From: JAIBAJ01 sp965284645
GTDB taxonomy: Bacteria > Bacteroidota > Bacteroidia > JAIBAJ01
Direction of reading: 5' to 3'
NCBI GenBank assembly: GCA_965284645.1
Contig: OZ260106.1
Location: forward strand, 124,001-188,000
DNA length: 64,000 nucleotides
Positions 1 to 8,866 of the stretch are shown one piece after another. The translations under genes and the position numbers were made by a program. Position 1 is the first letter of the stretch; each line of letters opens with the position of its first letter. The notes under the pieces are model-generated. The model had not been told where the DNA came from and searched no databases. It worked only from the letters and a program-made list of their open reading frames with translations.

Positions 1-1127
1 TTGATTTTTCCAGTATTGAAGAGGTAAACAATTATTCAAAAACCATTGTTTTTTGTTTGAATGAAAACATCATGCCCTTATGGTTTGCCACATCCAAAAA
101 CAGGCATTATTTCAATGAACGGGTTTTGTCTTATGCTGATAAAAGAGAAATTCTTCAGTGGTTTGACCAACTAGAACAAAAAGGAGTAGCCGCAATAAAG
201 GCAGATCTGTTGCCTATTTCAGCCGCGGTAAACAATTTCCCTCCGCCCAATCATACCATTTCAACCACTAATTGGTACAAGTTCCAAGAACAATCGGATC
301 AAGTGTTTTTAAATTTCAAAAAAAACGAGGTTCCAATTAAAGGATTTATTAAAGGGGCAACCATTCGCTATTCCGAAGAGAAGATCGTTCACCATGGAGT
401 TGTATATGGTATCGATTCCACCAACAAACAGGTGAATCTCTTAGAGTCCACCTCCGGAGATTTCAAAGGGAATACTGTAGGCGATGTTACCTTAGGGGTT
501 TATGCACCAGGCGTAAATTATGCCCTTTTGCCGGATGGATTTGCTTACGAAATTGGCAACATCAAAGGTCTCCTATTCGAAACCCATCTGCTGGGAACAC
601 AAGAGGAAATCAAAGTGGAAGCCCATGCCGATTTATATTATTGTAAGGAGGAACAACCCAGGTTAGTGCAAACCATCAATTTGGCCAATTTAGAAGATAA
701 AGGTCCAATTTTACCCAATACCGTAAAGACCTACCATGGCAAACATCTCCTAAAAGACTCCACTTCACTTTTGGCTTTGATGCCCCACATGCATAAAATA
801 GCTGTGGCATTTAATTCCTATGCCGTAACACCTACCAACGACACCCTTGAACTGCTTAATTTAGCTAAATGGAGCTTTGAATGGCAGACTATCTATCGAC
901 TCAACTCCATGTTGGTATTGCCGCCTAATACGGTTGTGCATTTCCAGGCAACATTTGACAACACCGAAACCAATTTGCAAAACCCATCCAATCCGCCACA
1001 AATAGTTTGGGTAAACCAAGGATGGTCCATCAAAAACGAAATGTTGATTTTTGGTTTGCAATATGTTAGCTACCAAAAAGGGGATGAAAACCATCCCTTG
1101 CATTGGGTAAGCCTTGAGCCCTTTTGA
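1..1127 (+). CDS. Copper type II monooxygenase-like protein, 5' truncated by window edge
   Basis: The frame is open from base 3, so the gene starts outside the window; about 374 codons are visible and the TTG at 57 is not a credible start. The first visible residues (around IMPLWFATSKN) match the segment that follows the haem region in secreted cytochrome c/monooxygenase proteins (usual form 'MPPW'). The C-terminal half resembles the PHM-type Cu2 monooxygenase C-domain: a Met-Pro-His-Met-His segment at about 780-794 (H-x-H copper ligands), a W-x-W-Q segment, a 'FDNTETNLQNPSNPP' stretch, and a late Met in KNEMLIFGLQ, which would be the third ligand. An HHG motif near 390 could bind the other copper. 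Substrate unknown. The family assignment is fairly safe; copper binding is inference. Confidence 0.7.
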   Translation, partial: DFSSIEEVNNYSKTIVFCLNENIMPLWFATSKNRHYFNERVLSYADKREILQWFDQLEQKGVAAIKADLLPISAAVNNFPPPNHTISTTNWYKFQEQSDQVFLNFKKNEVPIKGFIKGATIRYSEEKIVHHGVVYGIDSTNKQVNLLESTSGDFKGNTVGDVTLGVYAPGVNYALLPDGFAYEIGNIKGLLFETHLLGTQEEIKVEAHADLYYCKEEQPRLVQTINLANLEDKGPILPNTVKTYHGKHLLKDSTSLLALMPHMHKIAVAFNSYAVTPTNDTLELLNLAKWSFEWQTIYRLNSMLVLPPNTVVHFQATFDNTETNLQNPSNPPQIVWVNQGWSIKNEMLIFGLQYVSYQKGDENHPLHWVSLEPF

Positions 1128-1476
1128 TTGAACCCAGATTACGCATTAGAAATGCATAAACGATTAACCAGTTGTAAATCAATTTGTATGGCCAAATTGA
1201 TAACAACTGCTATCCCGAAATTTCTTCGGGAGGGGTAAACCCAACTAAATCAAGTAGTTCGGATTAATAAATCCTCCTATTGATTAATTTGGGTTGAAAA
1301 TGAAAAGTTTGGAGAAATAGGATTCATTTATTCTTTGGAGAAAGGAGTGTTTGGTACTGGAAGGCCAAAAAATGTAGGGATCCGAGAAATTCAACAGACC
1401 AAAAAAAGAAAAAGGATATTAAAAAAAAATGCCTTTCAAAAGCTGGTAACAACGTTTTGAAAGGCGATTTTTGAAG
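1128..1476. other. Intergenic region with hairpin and dispersed motif R3
   Basis: No credible gene is seen in this stretch of about 350 bases. It holds the motif AACCCAGATTACGCATT at 1131-1147, which recurs exactly at 32859-32875 on the other strand and in variant form near 9002 and 49762. Near 1280 there is an inverted partner (TTAATTTGGGTT), so the stretch 1131-1295 has imperfect terminal inverted repeats. A hairpin CCCGAA/TTCGGG lies at 1214-1230. An AT-rich tail runs up to the tRNA gene. Confidence 0.5.
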
Positions 1477-1549
1477 TGGTGTGGGAGGGAATCGAACCCC
1501 CGACACAAGGATTTTCAGTCCTTTGCTCTACCGACTGAGCTACCACACC
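1477..1549 (-). tRNA. tRNA-Phe (GAA)
   Basis: Read on the minus strand this is a complete 73-nt cloverleaf. The acceptor stem GGTGTGG pairs with CCACACC, followed by discriminator A. The D arm is GCTC...GAGC. The anticodon stem AAGGA/TCCTT encloses loop CTGAAAA with anticodon GAA (Phe). The T arm is GGGGG/TTCGATT/CCCTC. The 3' CCA is not encoded. It sits between the monooxygenase-like gene and deoC with no other tRNA nearby. Confidence 0.97.
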
Positions 1550-1651
1550 CCGTTTTTTAATTCGGGCTGCAAATGTAGAATTAATTCCGTTTAAATTGCA
1601 GACTGCCAAAAAAATATTTATTCCTCCCTCCTATTCCATCCAAAACCTTCC

Positions 1652-2557
1652 TTAATCTACTGAAAAATAATCCTTTCCTTGGTAAACGCCCGTCCGCTCC
1701 TTTTCTAACTGCATCAGAATATCATTGGCCAAACTGCTGGCCCCAAACCTAAACCACTCATTGCACAACCAAGCTTGCCCTAAAGTCTCCCTTACCATTA
1801 CCAAATACTGCAAAGCACCTTTGGCCGTACTAATTCCTCCCGCTGGTTTCATGCCTACCATTTTGCCCGTGGCTTCATAATAGTCACGAATGGCTTCCAA
1901 CATCACCAAGGTAACAGGTTGGGTGGCCGCCGGACTAATTTTCCCGGTGGACGTTTTAATAAAGTCAGCACCGGCATGCATGGCAATATCGCTGGCCCTA
2001 CGCACATTATCCAAAGTGGAAAGCTCCCCTGTTTCCAAAATTACTTTTAACCTGGCTTTGCCACAAGCTTCCTTAATGGCGGCAATTTCATCAAATACAA
2101 AAGTGTAATTCCCCGCCAAAAATTCCCCTCTCGAAATCACCATATCCACCTCATCGGCTCCATTGTCAACAGCAAATTTGGTATCTTCCAATTTTACAAG
2201 GCGAGTGCTTTGTCCTGCCGGAAAGGCAGTAGCTACCGAAGCCACTTTTACTCCCGATCCTTTCAAGGCATCCTTGGCAATTTTCACATAAGTAGGATAA
2301 ACACAAACGGCAGCAACGGTTGGTAAATCAGGATACGAATCGTGCATGTGGACAGCCTTATAACACATCTGCCTCACCTTGCCTTCGGTATCTTTCCCCT
2401 CCAAAGTAGTAAGGTCTATCATATTCAAAGCCAGTTTCAAACCACTCACCTTGGAGCTGGTTTTGATGCTTCGGGTGTTCAGTCGAGCTACCCGCTCCTC
2501 TACGCCAACCTGATCGATCGGAACCGAAATAGTAAAATCAAATGGTGATGTAAGCAT
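1652..2557 (-). CDS. deoC: Deoxyribose-phosphate aldolase
   Basis: Cytosolic class I aldolase that splits 2-deoxyribose-5-phosphate into acetaldehyde and glyceraldehyde-3-phosphate in deoxynucleoside breakdown. The 301-aa protein is the long form of DeoC. Visible signatures are MIDLTTLEG (about residues 46-54), VILETGELS (172-180), the Schiff-base lysine K201 in FIKTSTGK, and the second active-site lysine K237 in GMKPAGGI. The start is ATG at 2557, four bases after the stop of the upstream amidohydrolase gene, so it is the last gene of a three-gene minus-strand operon (OsmC-like, amidohydrolase, deoC). The family is clear; nothing is missing. Confidence 0.95.
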   Translation of the reverse strand: MLTSPFDFTISVPIDQVGVEERVARLNTRSIKTSSKVSGLKLALNMIDLTTLEGKDTEGKVRQMCYKAVHMHDSYPDLPTVAAVCVYPTYVKIAKDALKGSGVKVASVATAFPAGQSTRLVKLEDTKFAVDNGADEVDMVISRGEFLAGNYTFVFDEIAAIKEACGKARLKVILETGELSTLDNVRRASDIAMHAGADFIKTSTGKISPAATQPVTLVMLEAIRDYYEATGKMVGMKPAGGISTAKGALQYLVMVRETLGQAWLCNEWFRFGASSLANDILMQLEKERTGVYQGKDYFSVD

Positions 2558-2561
2558 GCTG

Positions 2562-3734
2562 CTAAAGTAGCACTTCCACTTTTGTGTCTGACGTTATTTC
2601 GCCTTTTTCTATGTTCTTTAACCAATTTACCCCAGGAAAAGTCCCGCTTTCGAAACGTCCAAAATCTTTCCAACCAAAAAATTTAGCCGGATTGGAAGTT
2701 CCCCATCGCAGCAATTCCTCCGTTTTCAAGGAAGAAAAATGTTGCTTCAACACTTTCAACTCTTCCAACACACTTAAGGTATCATTCGAAGCTAAACTAT
2801 CCGTGCCCACCACCACTTTATCTGAATAGTCCAAGAAAATCCCTAATTCAGGCAATTGGTTTTCAATGTATAAATTGGCTTTCGGACAAAGACAAAACCA
2901 CAAATTCGGGTTGTATTGCCTCGCCTTTTGAATATCCTCTGCTTGGGTTTGGGTATTGTGTACCAACAACACCGGATTGCATTTGGGCAACTTGACAATA
3001 TGGGAGGACAAGGAACGATAACCTGTAGGTTTAAAATCTACCATGCCCGGATAAAAAGCCTTCATCAAATCGAACATGGTTCCACTTCCTTTCAAGAAAA
3101 ATTCATCTTCACTGGGCGTCTCCTGGTTATGAATCGATAAAGGATAATCAGAAGTATAACAATGTTCGGAAAGCAATCCAAACAACTTATCCGATACGGA
3201 ATACGGCGCATGGGGCGTCACCGAAACCTGGGCTCGGGGATACATCTGCTTCATGCGTCTTTCCAAGGTTTTACCATGAGCAAGCATATCCGAAGCCTTG
3301 TTAGGATCCGGACTAAAAATCTCCATAAACGAATGGTAGCGAATGGCACTTACGGCCTTGGTAGGAAAGGTGGCCTCGCTGTTACAAATATCACCCACCC
3401 CAACAATACCATTTTCAAGCATTTCTGATTCAGCGGCCCTAATAGCTGCATCTATTTCAGAACCCGGAGCCAAACGTTTGGGTACCAATTCCTTAACAAA
3501 CTGCGCCAATCCATTACCCTTACTCACCTTGCCTTTCAAATGGCTAAGCTCTAAATGGCAATGTGCATTGATAAAACCCGGACAAAGAATTCCGGCAAAA
3601 TGTTCTACCGATTCCGATTCCTCAGAAAGGGCCGAAACAGAAAGAACTTCACCTTCGTCGGAAACCGTCAATACGGCATTCGGCAATAACTGTAGGCCGT
3701 CGAAGATGAAGTCTGCACTAAGTTTTCGGTTCAA
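2562..3734 (-). CDS. Amidohydrolase (ATZ/TRZ, aminofutalosine/SAH deaminase-like)
   Basis: Metal-dependent hydrolase of the cytosine deaminase/chlorohydrolase superfamily, 390 aa. Metal ligands and catalytic residues are visible: H58-x-H60 in GFINAHCHLELS, H175 in TPHAPYS, H202 and E205 in SIHNQETPSED, H259 in LLVHN, and D312 in VVGTDSLASN. The N-terminal DGLQLLPNAVLTV is the usual beta-sandwich lead-in. The start is TTG at 3734, one base downstream of the OsmC-like stop, and no ATG is available nearby. The substrate cannot be read from sequence; aminodeoxyfutalosine or S-adenosylhomocysteine deamination are the closest family functions. Middle gene of a tight operon ending in deoC. Confidence 0.8.
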   Translation of the reverse strand: MNRKLSADFIFDGLQLLPNAVLTVSDEGEVLSVSALSEESESVEHFAGILCPGFINAHCHLELSHLKGKVSKGNGLAQFVKELVPKRLAPGSEIDAAIRAAESEMLENGIVGVGDICNSEATFPTKAVSAIRYHSFMEIFSPDPNKASDMLAHGKTLERRMKQMYPRAQVSVTPHAPYSVSDKLFGLLSEHCYTSDYPLSIHNQETPSEDEFFLKGSGTMFDLMKAFYPGMVDFKPTGYRSLSSHIVKLPKCNPVLLVHNTQTQAEDIQKARQYNPNLWFCLCPKANLYIENQLPELGIFLDYSDKVVVGTDSLASNDTLSVLEELKVLKQHFSSLKTEELLRWGTSNPAKFFGWKDFGRFESGTFPGVNWLKNIEKGEITSDTKVEVLL

Positions 3735-3735
3735 G

Positions 3736-4146
3736 TTACACCAAGCTGGCTTCCAAGGTGATGGAAGTGTTCAACAATTTACCGATTGGGCAATTTTCTT
3801 TGGCTTCGGTGGCAGCAGCCTGAAAATCAGCTTCAGAAATGCCTGGTACAGAGGCCGAAAGTTTGAGGTGAATATTGGTTACAGCTCCGTTTTCGAAAGT
3901 AAGGTCGGCACGGGTATCCAAGCTGTTGGGTGTGACGTTTTTTGAGCCCAACACAAAACTTAATTTCATCGTGAAACAGCCCGCCAATGCAGCCGCGATC
4001 AATTCTTCAGGATTGGTTCCTACGCCTTCTTCAAATCGGCTGGAAAACGAATATTGGGTGTTGCTCAATACCGTACTTTGGGTGGATAGAACGCCTTTGC
4101 CTTCTTTTCCGCTGCCTTCCCAATGGGCAGTTGCATGTCTTTTCAT
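3736..4146 (-). CDS. OsmC family peroxiredoxin-like protein
   Basis: 136-aa OsmC/Ohr-type protein that reduces organic hydroperoxides in the cytosol using a pair of reactive cysteines. Both are present: C57 in ALAGCFTM, at the start of the central helix, and C119 in ENCPIG. The conserved Arg (R37 in FSSRFEE) and the Thr-Asn-Pro-Glu-Glu helix cap (residues 44-48) that orient the peroxidatic Cys are also seen. Length and layout fit the OsmC branch (starts MKRHATAHWEG) better than Ohr. First gene of the minus-strand operon with the amidohydrolase and deoC. ATG start at 4146. Confidence 0.93.
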   Translation of the reverse strand: MKRHATAHWEGSGKEGKGVLSTQSTVLSNTQYSFSSRFEEGVGTNPEELIAAALAGCFTMKLSFVLGSKNVTPNSLDTRADLTFENGAVTNIHLKLSASVPGISEADFQAAATEAKENCPIGKLLNTSITLEASLV

Positions 4147-4248
4147 AGTTTTTCGATTTATTTTAAGCTACAAAGGTAATTTTTGCCTTAAAGTACAATC
4201 TTAATTTTCGTGAAAGATGAGGTAAACTGCTGATTATTAAGATATTTT

Positions 4249-4397
4249 GGCGGGTCCCCTGCCGAATAAAGTGTAGGCAAAAGTTTAAGCAGCGTGCAAA
4301 CGGCAGGGTCACGCTATCGCCCATACTCCTCGATCTGCTCCGTGCCTCCGCAGCTCTGTGGGGTATTTGGCTCTATCGTTACCCGGGCGCTTTGAAC
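4249..4397 (+). repeat. Dispersed structured element R1, copy a (A subtype)
   Basis: One of eight R1 copies in the window. It begins GGCGGGTCCCC and ends ACCCGG. Variable stem 1 is CCCTGCCG at 4257-4264 paired with CGGCAGGG at 4301-4308. Stem 2 is ATACTCC at 4323-4329 paired with GGGGTAT at 4370-4376. The small hairpin CCGCA/TGTGG lies between the arms of stem 2. It forms the left border of the tandem array. Confidence 0.75.
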
Positions 4398-4429
4398 AGG
4401 CAGCGGTGCGTGAATTTTGGAGTTGGAAT

Positions 4430-5770
4430 GGTACACAGAAGAAACTGAATGGACGGAAGAACACAGGATTGGAACGCTGATTACGCAGATTCTTATGATT
4501 TTCGCAGAAAGGTTAGTTCACTGATAAAACAGAATGGACGGAAGAACACAGAATTGGAACGCTTGAATTCCAGATACTCTCGTTTCAACCCGAACTAGAA
4601 ACTGAAAACTGAAAACTAGAAACTAAAAGGTACACTGATAAAACGGAATAGACAGAAGAACACAGAATTGGAACGCTTGAATTCCAGAAACTCTCGTTAC
4701 AACCCGAACTAGAAACTGAAAACTAGAAACTAAAAACTAAAAGGTACACTGATAAAACGGAATAGACAGAAGAACACAGGATTGGAACGCTTGAATTCCA
4801 GAAACTCTCGTTACAACCCGAACTAGAAACTGAAAACTAAAAACTGAAAACTAGAAACTAAAACGGTACACAGAGGAAACAGAATGGACGGAGGAACACT
4901 GAATTGGAACGCTTGAATTCTAGAAACTCTCGTTACAACCCGAACTAGAAACTGAAAACTAGAAACTAAAAACTAAAACGGTACACAGAAGAAACGGAAT
5001 AGACGGAGGAACACAGAATTGGAACGCTTGAATGCCAGAAACTCTCGTTACAACCCGAACTAGAAACTGAAAACTAGAAACTAAAAACTAAAAGGTACAC
5101 TGATGAAAAGGAATGGACGGAGGAACACTGAATTGGAACGCTTGAATTCCAGATACTCTCGTTACAACCCGAACTAGAAACTGAAAACTAAAACGGTACA
5201 CAGAAGAAACGGAATGGACGGAAGAACACAGGATTGGAACGCTGATTACGCAGATTTTTATGATTTACGCAGAAAGGTTAGTACACTGATGAAAAGGAAT
5301 GGACGGAGGAACACTGAATTGGAACGCTTGAATTCCAGATACTCTCGTTACAACCCGAACTAGAAACTGAAAACTAGAAACTAGAAACTAAAACGGTACA
5401 CTGATGAAAAGGAATGGACGGAGGAACACAGAATTGGAACGCTTGAATTCCAGAAACTCTCTTTACAACCCGAACTAGAAACTGAAAACTAGAAACTAGA
5501 AACTAAAACGGTACACAGAGGAAACAGAATGGACGGAAGAACACAGAATTGGAACACTTGAATTCCAGATAATCTCGTTTCAACCCGAACTAGAAACTGA
5601 AAACTAGAAACTGAAAACTAGAAACTAGAAACTAAAACGGTACACAGAGGAAACAGAATGGACGGAAGAACACAGAATTGGAACACTTGAATTCCAGAAA
5701 CTCTCGTTACAACCCGAACTAGAAACTGAAAACTGAAAACTAGAAACTGAAAACTAAGAACTGATTTGGA
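4430..5770. repeat. Tandem array A, about 12 units of 85-120 bp
   Basis: Non-coding tandem array. Each unit has the order 'gtacacagaagaaac', 'gaatggacggaagaacaca', 'ttggaacgcttgaattccag', 'ctctcgttacaacccgaac', then a run of GAAACT/AAAACTA heptads that varies in length. Two units (near 4475 and 5235) carry a different middle, 'gctgattacgcagatt'. The array is bracketed by R1 copies in opposite orientation (4249-4397 and 5779-5922). Open frames here are artefacts of the repeats. No gene is supported between 4147 and 5995. Confidence 0.85.
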
Positions 5771-5778
5771 AGCACCAT

Positions 5779-5922
5779 CGGGCAGGGATAGCAGTGGATA
5801 GCCCACAGGGATGCGGAGGCACGGAGCAGACCGAGGACTAGGAACGAATAGCCCGACCCGAACGCACCTTGAAGACTGCCTAGGTCTTTGGAAATGCTCA
5901 GGGTGCGGAAGGGGGCACGCCA
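5779..5922 (-). repeat. Dispersed structured element R1, copy b
   Basis: Minus-strand copy of R1. On the minus strand it reads GGCGTGCCCCC to CTGCCCG. Variable stem 1 is CGCACC/GGTGCG (plus coordinates 5902-5907 with 5873-5878). Stem 2 is TAGTCC/GGGCTA, where other copies have AAGTCC/GGGCTT, so both sides changed together. The outer pair TCGGG/CCCGA replaces CCGGG/CCCGG. It forms the right border of tandem array A. Confidence 0.75.
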
Positions 5923-5995
5923 AATTCAAAAAAAAAATCAGGCCAGCACAATAAAAGTACAATTTAGGTGTTTAGCCCTTCCCAACCCAACCTGA

Positions 5996-6349
5996 ATGAC
6001 CCAATTTGCTGCAACCAAATCACAGCCACTCGAGGTGAAATATGCCTTGAATATGCTGATTTTACTGAGTTTGTACCCCATTGCTTGGACTATCTCCATG
6101 GCTTTGGGCGCCGTTCTAAAAAATCAGATTTTAATTTTGCTCACGATGTGTACCTGGAAATTGGCTTGGAGTTTTGGCTCCTTGCTTTGGGTGGGCTTAA
6201 TGGTTTACCACTTTGTTTATTTTCAATCGTACCGCAAGAAATTAATTTGGCCCCTACTCCTTATGTTTATTGGTTGCCTGATTTTGTATTTGGTTGAAAA
6301 ATCAGATTGGCAAGGCTTGGGTAGTCAATACCTGAATTTGGGGATTTAA
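5996..6349 (+). CDS. Small integral membrane protein, unknown function
   Basis: 117-aa protein starting MTQFAATKS at ATG 5996. It has three hydrophobic segments at about residues 18-40 (LNMLILLSLYPIAWTISMAL), 45-72 and 85-100, joined by short basic loops (YRKK), consistent with an inner-membrane protein. An overlapping +1-frame ORF at 5968-6297 has poorer composition and was set aside. I do not recognise a family. It lies 70 bases upstream of the desaturase gene but is separated from it by a good promoter, so an operon is not assured. Confidence 0.55.
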   Translation: MTQFAATKSQPLEVKYALNMLILLSLYPIAWTISMALGAVLKNQILILLTMCTWKLAWSFGSLLWVGLMVYHFVYFQSYRKKLIWPLLLMFIGCLILYLVEKSDWQGLGSQYLNLGI

Positions 6350-6371
6350 ACGCTCAAAATCCTATCATTCC

Positions 6372-6401
6372 TTGGTTTGCTTGCATTGAAAATTATCTTT
6401 G
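6372..6401 (+). promoter_or_regulatory. Bacteroidota-type promoter for the desaturase/tadA genes
   Basis: TTGG at 6372-6375 (-33 element), a 19-base spacer counted from the TTG, then TATCTTTG at 6394-6401, which matches the TAnnTTTG -7 consensus of this phylum's primary sigma factor. It would start transcription about 10-12 bases before the TTG start codon at 6420, giving a very short leader. Confidence 0.65.
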
Positions 6402-6419
6402 TAAGATTAAACAAAGAAA

Positions 6420-7886
6420 TTGAAAGCATTTGTCATCGGCAGTGGATTGGCAGGATTGGCCTGTTCTATCCGTTTACAGAAAATGGGCTGGGAGGTGGAA
6501 GTATTTGAATCCCAACCTACTCCAGGTGGCAAGTTGCAAGCGAAATGGATAGGCGATTTCCGTTTTGATTTAGGCCCTTCGGTACTCACCAAACCCGAAT
6601 TGATAAAGGAATTATTCGAGTTTTGTGGGGAAAAGATGGAGGCGCATTTTCGAGTAAAACGACCGGAGAAGATTTTTCAATATTTTTTTGAGGACGGAAC
6701 CATTCTCCAAACCTTTAACCAACCCGAGAAAACGGCCGAATCTTTAGGGAAAAGCCTTGGTATAGATAAACAAAAAATCCTTTCTTATCTAGCACATTCA
6801 AGCGAAATCGGGGCGATTACTTCACCTGTATTCTTGGAAAGAAGTTTGCACCAGTTTAAAAACTACCTAAATAAAGAAACGGCTTATGGCCTCTTGCAGT
6901 TTGGAAAAATTAAGGCATTCTCCAGTTTGGATGCCTACAATTCAGCCGTGCTGGGCCATCCGAAATTAACCCAGCTTTTTAACCAATATGCCAGCTACAA
7001 TGGCTCCAATCCCTATGTGGCACCGGGCACCCTCAGTGTAATTCCTCATTTCGAACTCAACCAAGGGATGTACCTTCCTGAAAATGGAATTTATGTTATT
7101 GTGGAAAGTCTATACCAATTGGCTTTGCGACAAGGAGTTAAGTTTAATTTCAATAAGAAAGTCAACGAAATATTTGTCTCCAAAGGCAGGGCACAAGGCA
7201 TACGGATTGACGAGGGCAAATTGATGTGCGATGCAGTGGTTTCCAACGCCGATGCCTGGAATACTTGGAAATATTTATTGCCCAATGAACCATTGCCCGG
7301 AAATATCAAAAACCATGAACGCTCCTCATCGATGGTGGTTTTTTATTGGGGAATGAAAACAGAAAATCCAGAATTGAATCTGCACAATTTATTTTTCAGC
7401 AACAACAGTCGGGAGGAGTATCGCCATATTTTCGATTTAAAACAAGTGTACCACGACCCTACCATTTATGTAAATATTACCAGTAAAGAAATAGAAGGCG
7501 ATGCCCCCAAAGGAAAAGAAAACTGGTTTGTGATGACTTCAGTACCTCACCTTGCCGGACAAGATTGGGATAGTTTGATTCCACAAATCAGAAAGAACGT
7601 GATTTCGAAAATCAATCGAATGTTGAAAAAAGATATAGAACCTTGGATTGAGGTGGAGGAACATTTGGAGCCGAGAATTATTGAAAACCGCTACAATTCG
7701 GCCTTTGGTTCAGTTTATGGGTATAGTAGCAACAGTATTTGGGCAGCGTTTTTAAGACAAGCCAATTTTGAAAGAAAGATAAAAGGCTTGTACTTTTGTG
7801 GAGGCAGTGCTCACCCTGGCGCTGGAATGCCTTTGTGCCTGTTGTCGGGGAAAATTGCAGCAGAACTAGCCCAAGAAAAAGCATGA
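6420..7886 (+). CDS. Phytoene desaturase/carotenoid 3,4-desaturase family oxidoreductase
   Basis: 488-aa FAD-dependent desaturase of the CrtI/CrtD family, membrane-associated, introducing double bonds into carotenoid precursors. The N-terminal Rossmann motif GSGLAGLACSIRL is at residues 7-19, followed by the ADP-binding Glu in VEVFESQPTPGGK. DLGPSVLT is the usual family segment, and the C-terminal FAD loop GLYFCGGSAHPGAGMPLCLL is complete. CrtI, CrtD and CrtN-like members share these features, so the exact desaturation step is open. The start is TTG at 6420 just behind the promoter; no ATG fits the Rossmann N-terminus. The stop overlaps the tadA start as ATGA (7883-7886), so the two are probably translationally coupled. 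No other carotenoid gene is in the window. Confidence 0.85.
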   Translation: MKAFVIGSGLAGLACSIRLQKMGWEVEVFESQPTPGGKLQAKWIGDFRFDLGPSVLTKPELIKELFEFCGEKMEAHFRVKRPEKIFQYFFEDGTILQTFNQPEKTAESLGKSLGIDKQKILSYLAHSSEIGAITSPVFLERSLHQFKNYLNKETAYGLLQFGKIKAFSSLDAYNSAVLGHPKLTQLFNQYASYNGSNPYVAPGTLSVIPHFELNQGMYLPENGIYVIVESLYQLALRQGVKFNFNKKVNEIFVSKGRAQGIRIDEGKLMCDAVVSNADAWNTWKYLLPNEPLPGNIKNHERSSSMVVFYWGMKTENPELNLHNLFFSNNSREEYRHIFDLKQVYHDPTIYVNITSKEIEGDAPKGKENWFVMTSVPHLAGQDWDSLIPQIRKNVISKINRMLKKDIEPWIEVEEHLEPRIIENRYNSAFGSVYGYSSNSIWAAFLRQANFERKIKGLYFCGGSAHPGAGMPLCLLSGKIAAELAQEKA

Positions 7887-8329
7887 TTATTCTACACGAC
7901 GACGATTACTTTATGCGCCAAGCCCTAAAAGAGGCGCAACGAGCCTTTGCCACCGACGAAATTCCAATTGGAGCCGTGGTGGTATGCAACGGAACCATTA
8001 TTGCCCGGTGCCACAACCTCACTGAACGCCTGAATGATGTAACGGCCCATGCTGAAATGCAGGCCATTACCGCTGCTGCCGATTATATGGGAGGAAAATA
8101 CTTACCCGAATGCACCATGTACATTACGGTAGAGCCTTGCACCATGTGTGCCGGCGCTCTGGCTTGGTCGCAAATTGGACGAATTGTGTATGGCGCATCC
8201 GACAACCGAAAAGGATTCACCCATCTCCAAAATTTTGTTCTTCATCCTAAAACCCAAGTTACCAAAGGCGTTTTGGAGGAAGAATGCAGCAAATTGATGA
8301 AAGATTTTTTCAAAAAGAAAAGAATGTAG
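7883..8329 (+). CDS. tadA: tRNA adenosine(34) deaminase TadA
   Basis: 148-aa zinc deaminase converting A34 to inosine in tRNA-Arg(ACG). Zinc and catalytic residues are H56 and E58 in TAHAEMQ and C86/C89 in VEPCTMCAGAL. The N-terminal RQALKEAQRAFATDEIPIGAV is standard for TadA. A longer in-frame ORF begins at 7796, but its extra 29 residues are the desaturase gene read in another frame. The ATG at 7883 overlaps the desaturase stop (ATGA) and gives the normal TadA length. Guanine deaminase shares the fold, but the motif order favours TadA. Confidence 0.9.
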   Translation: MIILHDDDYFMRQALKEAQRAFATDEIPIGAVVVCNGTIIARCHNLTERLNDVTAHAEMQAITAAADYMGGKYLPECTMYITVEPCTMCAGALAWSQIGRIVYGASDNRKGFTHLQNFVLHPKTQVTKGVLEEECSKLMKDFFKKKRM

Positions 8330-8351
8330 TTTTAGCCTCTAAATTTATAAA

Positions 8352-8816
8352 ATGAAAAAAGCAATTTTACTTTTAGCCTTGCCTATCCTATTCAGTTGTA
8401 ATTCTAACCAACCCACCGTGGTAGCCAGTGCCGATTTTATTGGGGAAAAATTTGACGATGCCGCACCCATTTCCATGGCCGAGCTGAACGAAAAGATGAA
8501 AGCGGGAGGACCAATCGAAGCCACTGTAAAAGCTCCTGTTACGGCCGTTTGCCAAGTTAAAGGCTGTTGGATGACATTACAAAATCCGGGTGGTGAAGAT
8601 GTAAGGATTACATTTAAAGATTATGCTTTTTTTGTCCCAAAAGATTCTAAAGGAAAAACCGCTATTATCCACGGTACCGCCTCTATGGACACCACCTCTG
8701 TGGAAGAACTGAAACACTTTGCCGAAGACGATGGCAAATCCAAGGAAGAAATCGAAAAAATCACCGAACCTAAAATCGAAATGGTTTTTGAGGCAAGTGG
8801 AGTGAAATTGAATTAA
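8352..8816 (+). CDS. DUF4920 domain lipoprotein
   Basis: 154-aa protein with a lipoprotein signal peptide (MKKAILLLALPILFSC, lipobox LFSC, acylated Cys at residue 16). The mature part has the DUF4920 pattern: VTAVCQVKGCWMTL, VRITFKDYAFFVPKD, and a terminal VFEASGVKLN. The two cysteines in CQVKGC are conserved in the family and might bind metal or form a disulfide; this is inference. Function unknown. It follows tadA by 22 bases and is closed by a strong terminator, so it is probably the end of that transcript. Confidence 0.85.
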   Translation: MKKAILLLALPILFSCNSNQPTVVASADFIGEKFDDAAPISMAELNEKMKAGGPIEATVKAPVTAVCQVKGCWMTLQNPGGEDVRITFKDYAFFVPKDSKGKTAIIHGTASMDTTSVEELKHFAEDDGKSKEEIEKITEPKIEMVFEASGVKLN

Positions 8817-8835
8817 AAAGAAATGGTTTTAGTTG

Positions 8836-8866
8836 AAAAGGAGGCAATTCTTGCCTCCTTTTTTTT
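8836..8866 (+). terminator. Rho-independent terminator
   Basis: A perfect 12-bp stem AAAAGGAGGCAA/TTGCCTCCTTTT with a 3-base loop (TTC), followed by a run of T, 19 bases after the DUF4920 stop codon. It ends the desaturase/tadA/lipoprotein transcript. The A-rich left arm could also make it work in reverse. Confidence 0.9.

Noticed and set aside
4249..4397. R1 as an integron attC site
   Set aside because: Folded and variable like attC, but no GTTRRRY/RYYYAAC core sites, no gene cassettes and no integrase.
5968..6297. Alternative 109-aa ORF overlapping the small membrane protein
   Set aside because: Its composition is irregular, while the overlapping frame at 5996-6349 gives three clean membrane helices.
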